Part shown: piece after piece, positions 19,512 through 28,372 of the stretch | Numbering within the stretch: the first letter of the stretch is position 1 | Layout of the letters: every line of letters starts with the position of its first letter | Source of the DNA: Pezizomycotina sp. ARF18 | Taxonomy: Eukaryota; Ascomycota | DNA: 28,372 bases | NCBI GenBank assembly: GCA_002224055.1 | Contig: AZLU01000351.1 | Span: forward strand, 1-28,372 | Direction of reading: 5' to 3' | The notes under the pieces: model-generated | What the model was told of the DNA's origin: nothing | The model's input: the letters and a program-made list of their open reading frames with translations, nothing else | Database searches by the model: none | Program-made: the position numbers and the translations under genes

Positions 19512-21994
19512 ACAGGGATACTGCCTCTGTAATTCAATCTCGGGCGCGCTCTAGGGCTTGGTCCGAGTCAAATTCAAGATGCAGCCGCGCGCAGACGGAA
19601 ATGAGAAGAAATTAGGGGGATCATACAATTAGTTGATATCCCTTTGTAGGAGCATTCCCACTATACGCTCCAGCGAAGGACATATACGCAGATAACCTTT
19701 TTTGTGAAGGACTGATTTGAACACGAGAAGCCCGAAAAATCGTCTAATATATCTCATCTCCACCAACATAAGTCTACTACACAAGGTATACGCTGAGAGC
19801 ACTACCCGCGTTAACTTGCTAAAAAGGCTTCGTGATACCTAGATTGTCCGTGATTTAACCCTTCTAAATATTAGCTGGCTGTTGTTGGTGATCCGGGACG
19901 TGGATAGAAACCCTGGACGTTTAGCGCATCTCACTTTTTATATGAGCAGAAATGTACAGCCCGATACGTGATAACTTCCCTGATCCCATGGTTCTGGACC
20001 GAAGGTGGGTAAACCGGCAAGTCTGGTAAGTCCGATCCAGCGCTAAAGAATTTTGAAGAGCGCTGGTGGATAGTCAAAGGATTTAGATATACCTATGGAA
20101 ATCGCAGAAAACCAAGAGGTGAAGTGGGACGCTGATTGGGCAGTAACTGCCGATCAGTGGGACGGAAACCGATTTTTCCCGGTCTCTGCGAATGTGGTAC
20201 TGAATAATTAATAGCTTTACCTATAGATTCAGACCCAGCGCCACGAACTCTGTAAAGTATGCAAGCGATGGTCACCCCACTAATGAAGCCCGCGGTCGTA
20301 AACATTCGACCAGTTATATTTACGTTTAACAAGTGGTAAAATATTTACGGTGGGTACCGTGGATGAAAATGTGATAGAAACTAGTATCAGCGGCTTTACT
20401 TAGTCGGTACAGGGCGCCCCACGTGGTTCAAATGCTAACGTTGTTGTACATCATCTATTTCTGTGGAACTAGAAGACCACGGACCTTGTAACGATGTAAG
20501 GGTATAAAGACACTACACTGACAGAAAATAGTAATTGGGTCTTCAGGGGCGTTCTAGTTATACGTTACTAATGGCGGCTTTAGGTCTCCCGCGATAGCGT
20601 CTCGAAGGGCTAGCGCTTGGTGAGAGCGACCTAGACTGCGACGAATGATCTGGCAGAAAAAAGCACAATACTGAGGATGTCTCTGTCTTGCTGGTCTATG
20701 AAGGTCTAAACCCTGCTCATTGAATTAGCGATGGCTTTCGCTCCTGGCGGGCCGGTCCCTCACGGAGCGTGGTACCCGTTTAATATATTCAATCGTTTTG
20801 GACGGAGGAGAGACTTCCAGGACTGGCGAGCAGCCACCGGAGGATTTGCCTTCTTCGCTATGAGAAATAGGACTGGCGTGAAATATGATTCCAAGAATTC
20901 TGATTACGATAACAGTGGTCCCAGTGGAAGCAGTACCGTACGGATATTGCCATATTCAACCAGAATAGAGTTCACGAAGGGAATACGAAATTTCGAGACC
21001 ATGAGACCATGTGTAACCATTGCACATCTTTTAGTAACCCACACGACACTTTTGCAGAATCGATAAATGTCAGGATGTCCTGGAGACCACACCGTCTAAG
21101 GCTTTCGGCTTAACTGCCTACAATTACAAAAAATGTCACGCCACTCTCAATAATTGCACAATTTCTTATCGACCCTTCTCAGCACTACGAGCGTACGTTC
21201 CGTAGACTAGCAGGTTAAACCGTTACAGACTTAGACTTTGAAAGGTTCTTCGTATTGACCCCTGGCAACTGCATGAATTCGCTAATCATCGAATCATAGG
21301 ACACCCTTCTCGAACCAACTTCGCTAATATGTACGCTACGCCGAACACGAAAAAACTCTATCATCATAGTACATACTATCGGGAATTGGAGCAAAAGCTT
21401 TTGTGCGTGTGTGTGCGTGTTTTCGTCTATTTTGTGTGATGTGCTTAGATTTATACCAAAAGCTAACAGAGTAATTTAACAGAGAACTTCTCTTTTATTG
21501 AATTACAAATGACCTTTGACGTTAATTGGTATATAGTTATAATAATTATTATTGAATAGTTCTGTTATATATATATTTCTTTTATATCGTTGAATTGACT
21601 TAAAAAGTTCTCTAATAATTTAATTAGCAGAGAGTTCTGTGTAGATTTGATGAAAATAAGGTTTGCACCGACACAAAAAACATTTGCCCAATTTCCCTCC
21701 CATACCTCATCATCATAATGAAAACCTGGGGAAGCCTGTGCAAGAGTCCTAGCGTGGGGGACTTGGCCGGCTTCAAGGAACGCGACGCTGTTTCCACTTG
21801 CTAGTCTCGCTTGGCGATATATGAATACGAGGAGACGTTTGTTTCCTTGATCAAAAGTTTCATGACTCCAAAATCCTACGTAGCTACTAAACGTGTAGAT
21901 CACTGAAAATCGCCATTATAAGTTTATAAAAACCCCCCCAAGGTTCCACTACTTTTGCAAGTCAAACCCCGAGAGCCTTCACTTAACCATCATC
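19512..21994. other. 2.5-kb gene-poor interval
   Basis: Mostly stop-rich in all frames. A 38-codon ATG frame at 20095-20211 (MEIAENQEVKWDADWAVTAD) is Trp- and Asp-rich and may be an exon fragment. A TG/CG-alternating run (GTGCGTGTGTGTGCGTG) lies at 21403-21419. A minus-strand open frame (21565-21903) contains protein-like sequence but starts at GTG, so I do not call it. AT-rich DNA at about 21480-21620 precedes gene C. Confidence 0.4.
20731..21066 (+). CDS. hypothetical protein (111 aa)
   Basis: An uninterrupted ATG-started frame of 111 codons opens MAFAPGGPVPHGAWYPFNIF and continues with a basic aromatic-rich stretch (NRFGRRRDFQDWRAATGGFA), a Ser/Asp/Gly-rich middle (SKNSDYDNSGPSGSS) and a mixed C-terminus. 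No signal peptide, membrane span or known motif is evident. It stands alone in a gene-poor interval. It could be a small gene, an exon, or chance. Confidence 0.28.
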   Translation: MAFAPGGPVPHGAWYPFNIFNRFGRRRDFQDWRAATGGFAFFAMRNRTGVKYDSKNSDYDNSGPSGSSTVRILPYSTRIEFTKGIRNFETMRPCVTIAHLLVTHTTLLQNR

Positions 21995-23471
21995 ATGGCC
22001 AACATCACGACAAAAGAGCGCCAGGAGCTGTGTCTCCAGGCTTTGCCATCGAGCTGGTCCGGCGAATCAGATGCACTTGACGATGATAGAGTCCATCGAC
22101 AAGCTGCTCAACGAACGAACTTCATTAACGCGACCATCAGTCATCTGGTACCCAATAACACATCCCCGTCGCTGTTCTCCAACACCTTAGCAAAGGTATT
22201 CCACGAGCTTCCTCACAACTACGACGATGATACAGTCTTTTACGCCGTCTGGGCGCGTATCAGCCGTAATCGTCGCGTTACGTTTCTACGCGCGCAAATT
22301 CGTGACACCGAAAGCGCTGCACAGGGAAGACTGGTGTGCCTATCACACTTATCTTCGCGATACTCGTCGACGGTTGCATGTTCGCCCAGAACACCCTAGG
22401 CGGTGCCGGACACCACCTTTGGGATGCAAAGCTGCGGCAATACATCAATATCATGCATGTCGGGACATACCTTATCCGCTCTTCGCGATAACGCACATCC
22501 TCATTCGCCTGAACTTTCTGGTGTTCTACCATCGCCTATCACCGTCGAAGAATTACAGGCGCTGCGTGTATGCGATAACGGCGTTCACGTTTACGTCGAT
22601 ATGGCTCTTCTTCATCGCCTTGCTTGGCTGCAAGCCGTTCGACTGGTGGAACCATTCTTTGACGGCGAAGTGCATTGATCGATTGGCGGCTTTTACTTGG
22701 TATACTGTGCAGATTATGACTGCCGATGTTTGATTTGTACGTGCCCTCTGCTCCACAAACGCGCTGATAGCTTGTACAAATTATGGGGACTAACTGGCTA
22801 GTTTAGACTTTTACCAATTATCTCCGTCATGAAAGCTCAACCTAAAAATCGAAGGAACAAAATCATGCTTCTCGGAATATTTAGTCTGGGTATCCTGTAA
22901 GAATCTCAGTCAATTAACGTTTAGCTATATGAAATTCCTGTGCTCACAACGTCTTCAATAGTATCACGGTCACCAGCCTACTTCGCATGATCGCCCTCGG
23001 AAATGGTTCAACGACGCCGACTGGACCTACGAAATCCAAGGCCATTCGCGTTGGCTCGTCGTCGAAATCTTCCTCGCGGTAATAGTCGCCTGCGCAACCC
23101 CCGATCAAAGTCCTCTTCTTCCACCGCTCGCCGGACAAAGTCCCAGGCCTGTCCAAGATACAAAAGTACTGGCGACCTGGAGGAATCTTTAAAGGTACAC
23201 TGAAGACATTTGGCTTCAATCGACAGTTAACAGAGCCATGCCGACGGAACCAGAGGTGCTACACAGCTGCCCCATCATCAAAGTAGCAAGGCTACCGGCC
23301 CTGAGATTAACTTCGCTGGAGCAAATGACGAGTCCGATGCAAAGAGCAGCCACAAGGAAAAAGGATGTTGAGATGGCTATTGTAAGCGAGAGCCAGCTGA
23401 GTAAATGGATAATAGGAAGGCTTAAGTGGTGTAACCTGCAATTGGTTGCACCTCTTCCTCAGGCTTCTTAG
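21995..23471 (+). pseudogene. fungal-rhodopsin/PTH11-type membrane protein C (frame-disrupted)
   Basis: ATG 21995 (MANITTKERQEL) begins a polar leader. After a frame change near 22230 the family hallmark appears: VSAVIVALRFYARKFV followed by HREDWCAY. Next comes TLIFAILVDGCMFAQNTLGG, then FAITHILIRLNFLVFYHRL. Then GCKPFDWWNHSLTAKC carries C-x-P-x4-W. Introns at 22737-22806 (GTACGT, GACTAAC, TTAG) and 22897-22961 (GTAAGA...ATAG) flank LLPIISVMKAQPKNRRNKIM. The last exon reads ITVTSLLRMIALGNG, then VVEIFLAVIVAC and a polar tail (GPEINFAGANDESDAK). Frame changes are needed near 22230, 22335, 22460, 22730, 23005, 23097 and 23365. About 447 codons. It matches the classical PF20684-type pattern more closely than A and B. 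The end is uncertain. Confidence 0.6.
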
Positions 23472-24999
23472 GATGATTCGTAGTCTTTTCTCTGAAAAAT
23501 GATGGTGTATCGAGGCGGTCGCGCGCGAAGAAATGTATATAGTCAAGGATGCAATGAATAAAATGAACTTCGTTGACTCGGAAATGGGTGTTTTTTGTCA
23601 ACTACGGTTAATCTCCAAGTGATAGTATTGTGGCCATGATGGATTGTTCGACCGACGATATTTACTAATTCGTCAATACTAAGCGATAAATAGACTGAGA
23701 ATCACTGGCAAGGAAACTTCATTTGAGTGAGCTGGGTCAAAGACTCGGCGAGTACAGTGCCGCTTACCTTGCCTTAGTTCTCTATACTGTAAGTAACGCT
23801 AGCGCACTAAGAATTCCAAATCCGCATCATCGCGACAAGTACGCGACTCCATGTTACAAGGCTGTCAAAAATCCACAAGCAGGAAACGAAACACAGCCTT
23901 CAGGCTACACAACAAGTTTTCCGCTACCGCAAATATTCTATTGGCTCGCCTGTAAGCCAAGTGTTCCCTAATTACTGAGGCGAGCAAAGCAGAGCTGGGG
24001 GGCCGAAACTAGCCTAAAACTTCCGCTCGAAAGGATCCTCCATGCATTCCACCGACCGGCATTCACCGTTTGGCTCACCGCAAGGTGAACCTAGACTGCA
24101 GGGTTCTAGGGCTGTCAAAGGCTACGGTAATAGGTAGACGAATGAGCGGAAGCACAGCTCATCCTGCATCTAAGCGATACCGACAGATTTGGAGTTGCGT
24201 CTTAATGGATCCTAACGTGCGGCCAGAAACGCACTTTTCTTAAGGATCATACTACTTGGCTATATATATGAGTAACAAAGCCGATAAGACGGCATGGCAT
24301 ACAGTGGGCTGGGGTGACTAGTTTTTCTGTACCGTCAAATAACACATTTAAGTGATCGCGTTTCTCCTTGCCCCGCGTTGGAACTGGCTTGAGGGCGTGA
24401 AGGCCCTTCATTTTCTTTCCACTCAGTATTCTGAAGTGAAAGGAACCTTTTTGATGCTTCAGCACCCGATCTGAAATCATGACGATTACCTGGAAATCCG
24501 TTCTTCACATCTGTGATTCGAGGATCACCGTTATCTCAAAGAATTCCGCCGTACCAGAACGGCAAAATAGCAAACGGTCCGACAGGCGAAACCGCAGATA
24601 ACGATCATAAACGAGAAGAGCACGATGCCGGGACCAAAAGAGAAAAAAAGAAAAAATAACTGCAGAACAGAAATCGTCGGCAGCTTCTTGAGAATTCCCG
24701 GAAGGAAGACCCGTTGGGATAACCAACCGCAGCAGGTTAACGCCAATCCGCAACCATCCGCGGAGCGCTACCGCCCCTTCTAACACACCTACACCAACCG
24801 ACCGAGCAGCAGCTCCGAGCCCGCTCCGCCAGCTGTAGCCTCTGCCGCCGTTAACATAATAGTACCGCTATCCGCCCAAAATATACAACAGCCTATTAAC
24901 ACCGCAACCAAAACCAACAACCTACAGCTCCAGCCGCGACGCCAACTGCTTCCGCCCCCTCGCCAGCTGAACACACATACCCGACGGCGACTCCCACCA
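23472..24999. other. intergenic, no clear gene
   Basis: Short frames such as 23723-23971 (plus, TTG start) and 24505-24786 (minus) lack motifs. A TTCACC...GGTGAA imperfect inverted repeat lies near 24061-24090. From about 24895 the plus strand becomes C/A-rich and encodes a Pro/Ala/Thr-rich frame (QQPTAPAATPTASAPSPAEH) that may be the disordered N-terminus of the BTB protein. Confidence 0.35.
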
Positions 25000-26335
25000 A
25001 CAAAACTAAAAGAAACCCCAGACGAACCGAAGAAATCGCCTCCCCAACGCTCTCCTCCCCGCAAGCTCAAAACAACGGTCTGCGTGGTCGACGACGAAGG
25101 CGACCCTCCTCTCGTAAGCATACCCGACGACTACGACCCCTCCGACCCCTCCGAGCTAGAAATCCGCGCGTTCAAAGTATGCTCGCACATACTGCGTCGC
25201 TGCTCCCGCGTCCGGCGTATGTTCTCCCCGAACTCCGCCTTCGCCGAGTCCACGGTGCACGCGGACGGCCTCAAGCACGCCAGCGTAACCTGCCACGCCG
25301 CGTCCATGGAAATAATGCAATATAGTACACTACCGCCGCGATAAAATACCGAAAGACCGACAGTTATCCCCGACGCGTTAAAGAATTAGCGGTTTTTAGT
25401 GACCAGTACGATGTTCCGGACCCAGTGTTAGTTATGTGGATCATTGGACGCAGCCGTATATTACGGGTACTTACGGCGCGACGAAGGTTGGCGATTTGGC
25501 GGATTTGCTGCTGGTTGCGTTTCGTGTTTAAGCTGCCGACGCTGTTTACGTTGATGACGAGGGATTTGGCGATCAGGACGGTCTGGAAAGATGGGTATGT
25601 GGAAGGGGCGGGTGTTGTTGATTTGGGTTACTGTGCGGTTTGGAAATTACGATAAGGAGATGGAGGAGGTGGTGCTGAGCGATCTGCTGCCGCCGAGTTT
25701 ACAAGGTGAGTATCCACTAGCAGCTCTCTTGGTCCCAGTCCGCATGTATGTAATATGCTGACAAGCACATTCAGATGCGATTCACGAAATCCATAAAAAG
25801 CACTTTCACAACTTTTAGACGCTTTCTACGAGCCAGTGAAAGAATATCTCAAAGAGGAAGAAGCGATGACGAAAGAAGGGTTCTGGAGGTCGACATACGG
25901 GCTGAATACGAAAAGGACGAAAACGGGACCAAGAGACTTTCTTGGTCGATAGTTCATTCTACTATACGGTCACGAAGATGTTGAAAAGGTGTATGCTCGA
26001 TGCCCGTGACATTATGAGACTAAAGACGGAACGGCGCCGACGAGTTCCGCTGTTACGGTTGATCCCATTCAAAGCACTGCAGCACAGACTACCGCCACGG
26101 AAACGACGGACGCGGAAGGGGAGAAAGCAGAGGTTAAGAAAGAGTTTGAGCTACCGGTGTCATGGAATTCTCCAAACGATTGTGGCCAGATCAATTCGCT
26201 TTACTACCGCGCCGAAGTCAAGAGGGATAGCAAGAATCAGAATCGCGTATGATATGCGCGACTTGGTTCAACAAAGTCGTCTCTATCGTGTCGGGAGTCA
26301 GAGGGTTGGAGTTGAAGATTTTCGTGAGGGATTGA
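25000..26335 (+). pseudogene. BTB/POZ-domain protein (frame-disrupted)
   Basis: The start was not found; coding sense is clear from about 25000 (KLKETPDEPKKSPPQRSPPR). The BTB fold begins KTTVCVVDDEGDPPLVSI, then FKVCSHILRRCSRVRRMFSP, and continues after a frame change at about 25318 with HYRRDKIPKDRQLSPTR and KELAVFSDQYDVPDPV, the helix that typically precedes the BTB end. A 69-nt intron (25706-25774, GTGAGT, CTGAC, TCAG) joins LSDLLPPSLQ to DAIHEIHKKHFHNF. One T is then missing in a TTTT run at 25815-25818 before LDAFYEPVKEYLKEEEA. The C-terminal part is Thr/Glu-rich (TTATETTDAEGEKAEVKKEF) and ends KIFVRD at TGA 26333-26335. More changes fall near 25350, 25390, 25440, 25530, 25640, 25950 and 26250. 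Many BTB proteins act as CUL3 ubiquitin-ligase adaptors or transcriptional regulators; which applies here is unknown. Confidence 0.5.
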
Positions 26336-26751
26336 GATTGGGTTCTGATTACCTTCCTTGAAATATGATAGATATAAACCATAGAAACCATATTTGGTAT
26401 TAGCATATAGGAAAGAGTCTAATTAAACTATATATATATACATGCCCTTTAGGTTTTTACAAATTAACTTTTCATTAGTGTGTGATTTGAGTTGCTCTTG
26501 TAGGCTATATATTTCTGATCATGCGAAGCCCATATATAAGATAGCTCGACCATGCTGGAGACCCCTTTCTCCCTACATGTATTTTATGATATTCTTCTTT
26601 CATATCGAACTTATGTTTTCGCTGTCGATATATATATATGCTAAAGTCAACTTGATAATAACTCGTACACTATTTTTCGTCCTTAATTAGATCGAGCAAA
26701 AATCTATATATCAATACGCGTGTCCTGGTAGCACTAGCTCAAATACTAATC
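26336..26751. other. AT-rich intergenic
   Basis: AT-rich with TATATATATATA at 26430-26441 and a second TATATATATA run at 26629-26638. A plus-strand frame (26442-26690) is hydrophobic low-complexity sequence and is not called. The region should hold the promoter of the coiled-coil ORF that starts at 26752. Confidence 0.4.
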
Positions 26752-27624
26752 ATGGCGCAACCACCGCAAACGTCTGAGGACATTCTCGAGATCCGCACGC
26801 GGGAGGCCGCAGAGATCATCTAACAGTACGATACATCGTCCACCGTTATCAACGCGAGAACGCCCGCTTGCGTTCCAAAATCGCTTCACCCGACGCCGGT
26901 GATAACAACAACTACCCATAGCGCCACCGATAGAAACATACAGCCCGAATCGCGAGCGCGATAACACAAAGCCATCGGCGAAAACACCGTTACGTGAGAA
27001 AGTTAAGCGCTGGGAGATTATTCCGTGTAGCTCAACTAGAAGGTATTATATAGCTATATTGCTGAACCTTAAGCTCAAGAAAGGGTAGCAGGAAGGCATC
27101 CTTGGTGCAGAAGCGTTCTGTTACTTGTAAGAGCTGGCGAGTGCTGCTTTCTACAACTTTTTTTTTTCTTATGAATCAGCGTTTACCGGTAGAGGTATAT
27201 TATTGTTTGGTAAATATCCCTGTTCGTTATAAAGTGTTTTGACTACTTAGTAGAGATCGCAGCGGAACAAGCGAGAGGGAACAAAAGCTACGCGAGTCGA
27301 AGGAGCGCTCCGACGCTGCGGAGCTAAGTATAAGCGCCAATGAAGAGGAGGGCAGTTGAAATTCGCCGAGAGGATGAAAGAGATGAGGAATCGTACGAGT
27401 TGTGAGACGGAAGCGAATGGATGAAGCGGAAAATTTGGGATAGGATGCACAGAGAGGAAGTACGTTGGCACGAGGCGTTCGATGAGTCAGACAAAACGAC
27501 TTTTGAGTGCTATACTTGCCTCGAGAAGCTAGATGAGAGCTTGAGGGTTATGAAGGCGCAGCTAGCTAGCGGAACTCGGCATAATGTAGAACGAAGGTTA
27601 CGATTGGTTAGGAGGAAAATTTGA
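26752..27624 (+). pseudogene. coiled-coil protein, plus strand (disrupted)
   Basis: ATG 26752 opens MAQPPQTSEDILEIRTREAA, with a TAA at 26821-26823. In the next frame coding sense continues: LTVRYIVHRYQRENARLRSK. After a gap of about 300 bases with no clear reading, charged helical sequence resumes at 27250 (EREQKLRESKERSDAAELSI) and runs through KFAERMKEMRNRTSCE into an ATG frame at 27421-27624 (MKRKIWDRMHREEVRWHEAF ... LASGTRHNVERRLRLVRRKI). The composition and heptad-like spacing suggest coiled coils. I do not recognise a family. Joining the two halves into one gene is inference, and either could stand alone. Confidence 0.3.
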
Positions 27625-27798
27625 GAATAGTATTAATATCAACTTATGCTCTTCTCACGAGCTTGTGCTTGCCCAAAGCGCCCCTAATTACTTAGTACTA
27701 TCTTCTGATTAGACAGATTTATCAGAAACACAACAACAAAAGACAACAAACCTTTCCTTCCAATCTATCCTCCTCTTGGATTCTTATTATATCATTAT

Positions 27799-28149
27799 TC
27801 AACTCTCGTCCTCATCCCTCTGCTCCTTTTCTTTCTCCCCAACGACCTCCGCGATTCTCGTCTCGTCTACCGCAACCGACAAACGCAAACGCTGCTGTAT
27901 CTTCAAACCCACGATATCCCAGGAAAGGTTGTCATTCTTTTCCCGTAACATAGAATTCTGTTCTCCCAAAATTCGATTTCTCTCGCGTAAACAACTCAAA
28001 AGCATTTCCCGTCTCCTGCATTCCATAAGGACACGCCCACAATAGGTAACGTTCCGGTCTTTTTCGTCGACGGCTTCATTCAATCTCGACCTAAGACTCT
28101 CGCTCAGCTGGCTCGTGCTCTTTAAAGAGAATGATTGCAGACCTGTCAT
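27799..28149 (-). CDS. coiled-coil protein (116 aa or C-terminal exon)
   Basis: An uninterrupted frame starts at ATG 28149 (MTGLQSFSLKSTSQLSESLR). It is rich in Glu, Arg, Leu and Asn with heptad spacing (REMLLSCLRERNRILGEQNS, MLREKNDNLSWDIVGL) and ends with an acidic tail, EKEKEQRDEDES. The frame is open for about 50 bases upstream of the ATG. Sequence at 28185-28330 contains CAG repeats coding Gln and a possible intron (GTGGGT at about 28323, CCTAG at about 28256), so a 5' exon beginning near 28360 is possible. Function is unknown. It is convergent with the plus-strand coiled-coil ORF, with which it shares an EA-x-DE-x-D motif. Confidence 0.45.
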   Translation of the reverse strand: MTGLQSFSLKSTSQLSESLRSRLNEAVDEKDRNVTYCGRVLMECRRREMLLSCLRERNRILGEQNSMLREKNDNLSWDIVGLKIQQRLRLSVAVDETRIAEVVGEKEKEQRDEDES

Positions 28150-28372
28150 GGACTCGGAGGGGATGCGACGCTGGTGAGGAGCTTTGCTCTCTTCTTTGAG
28201 GCCTTAAGCTCCTGCTGCTGCTGCTGATAAGCTGACTGCCAGACAGAGACAACTAGGATGTAAAATCAAAGAAAGTCAGCTTCGGGAATATATCTTCAAA
28301 AAAGATATACGATTGGACCCACCTCCCCGCCAGTGTACCCCGAGTCCTTCCGTAGAAGCATGCGCGGTCTCC

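Noticed and set aside
21565-21903. 112-codon minus-strand ORF upstream of gene C
   Set aside because: No ATG start, no motif, half of it in AT-rich DNA; kept only as a possibility.
1-28372. CRISPR array, integron or prokaryotic operon
   Set aside because: No regularly spaced direct repeats; spliceosomal introns show the DNA is eukaryotic.

Overview
The window looks like nuclear DNA of a filamentous ascomycete (Pezizomycotina); I cannot name the species. The evidence is short GT-AG introns (mostly 44-84 nt) with CTAAC/CTGAC-like branch sites, and a gene set typical of that group: F-box, BTB and MYND adaptor-type proteins, three seven-helix membrane proteins of the PTH11/'fungal rhodopsin' type, and small secreted proteins. 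I found no tRNA, rRNA, CRISPR array or intact transposon.

Layout. 1-5.4 kb is gene-poor, with a 28-A run and one unrecognised coding remnant (2.15-2.9 kb, minus strand). 5.4-6.9 kb (minus) is a basic AT-hook-like, probably nuclear, protein. It diverges, across a 514-bp promoter holding a ~190-bp T/A tract, from a MYND zinc-finger gene (7.45-8.47 kb, plus). Then come an F-box/leucine-rich gene (9.40-10.97 kb), a degenerate Ras-like GTPase relative (11.4-12.3 kb) and a small secreted protein (12.47-12.91 kb, minus). At 14.2-14.8 kb a tiny spliced, possibly secreted ORF and a 76-codon ORF diverge. 15.6-19.5 kb is a block of membrane protein A (plus), a second, internally shortened F-box copy (plus) and membrane protein B (minus, a paralogue of A). 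After a 2.5-kb gene-poor stretch come membrane protein C (22.0-23.5 kb), a BTB/POZ gene (25.0-26.3 kb) and two coiled-coil ORFs at the right edge.

The dominant feature is that almost every recognisable gene is readable as protein only if the frame is changed, often several times, while stops inside the correct frame are rare. This pattern of indels without nonsense decay fits uncorrected long-read assembly errors at least as well as pseudogene formation. Gene models are therefore outer limits; products were inferred by following coding sense across frames and by comparing paralogues inside the window.

Functionally the neighbourhood mixes candidate ubiquitin-ligase adaptors (two F-box, one BTB), membrane receptor-like proteins (A, B, C), a pseudo-GTPase-like protein and small secreted proteins. 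This resembles a fast-evolving accessory or recognition region rather than a metabolic cluster. That is inference; nothing in the sequence proves joint action.
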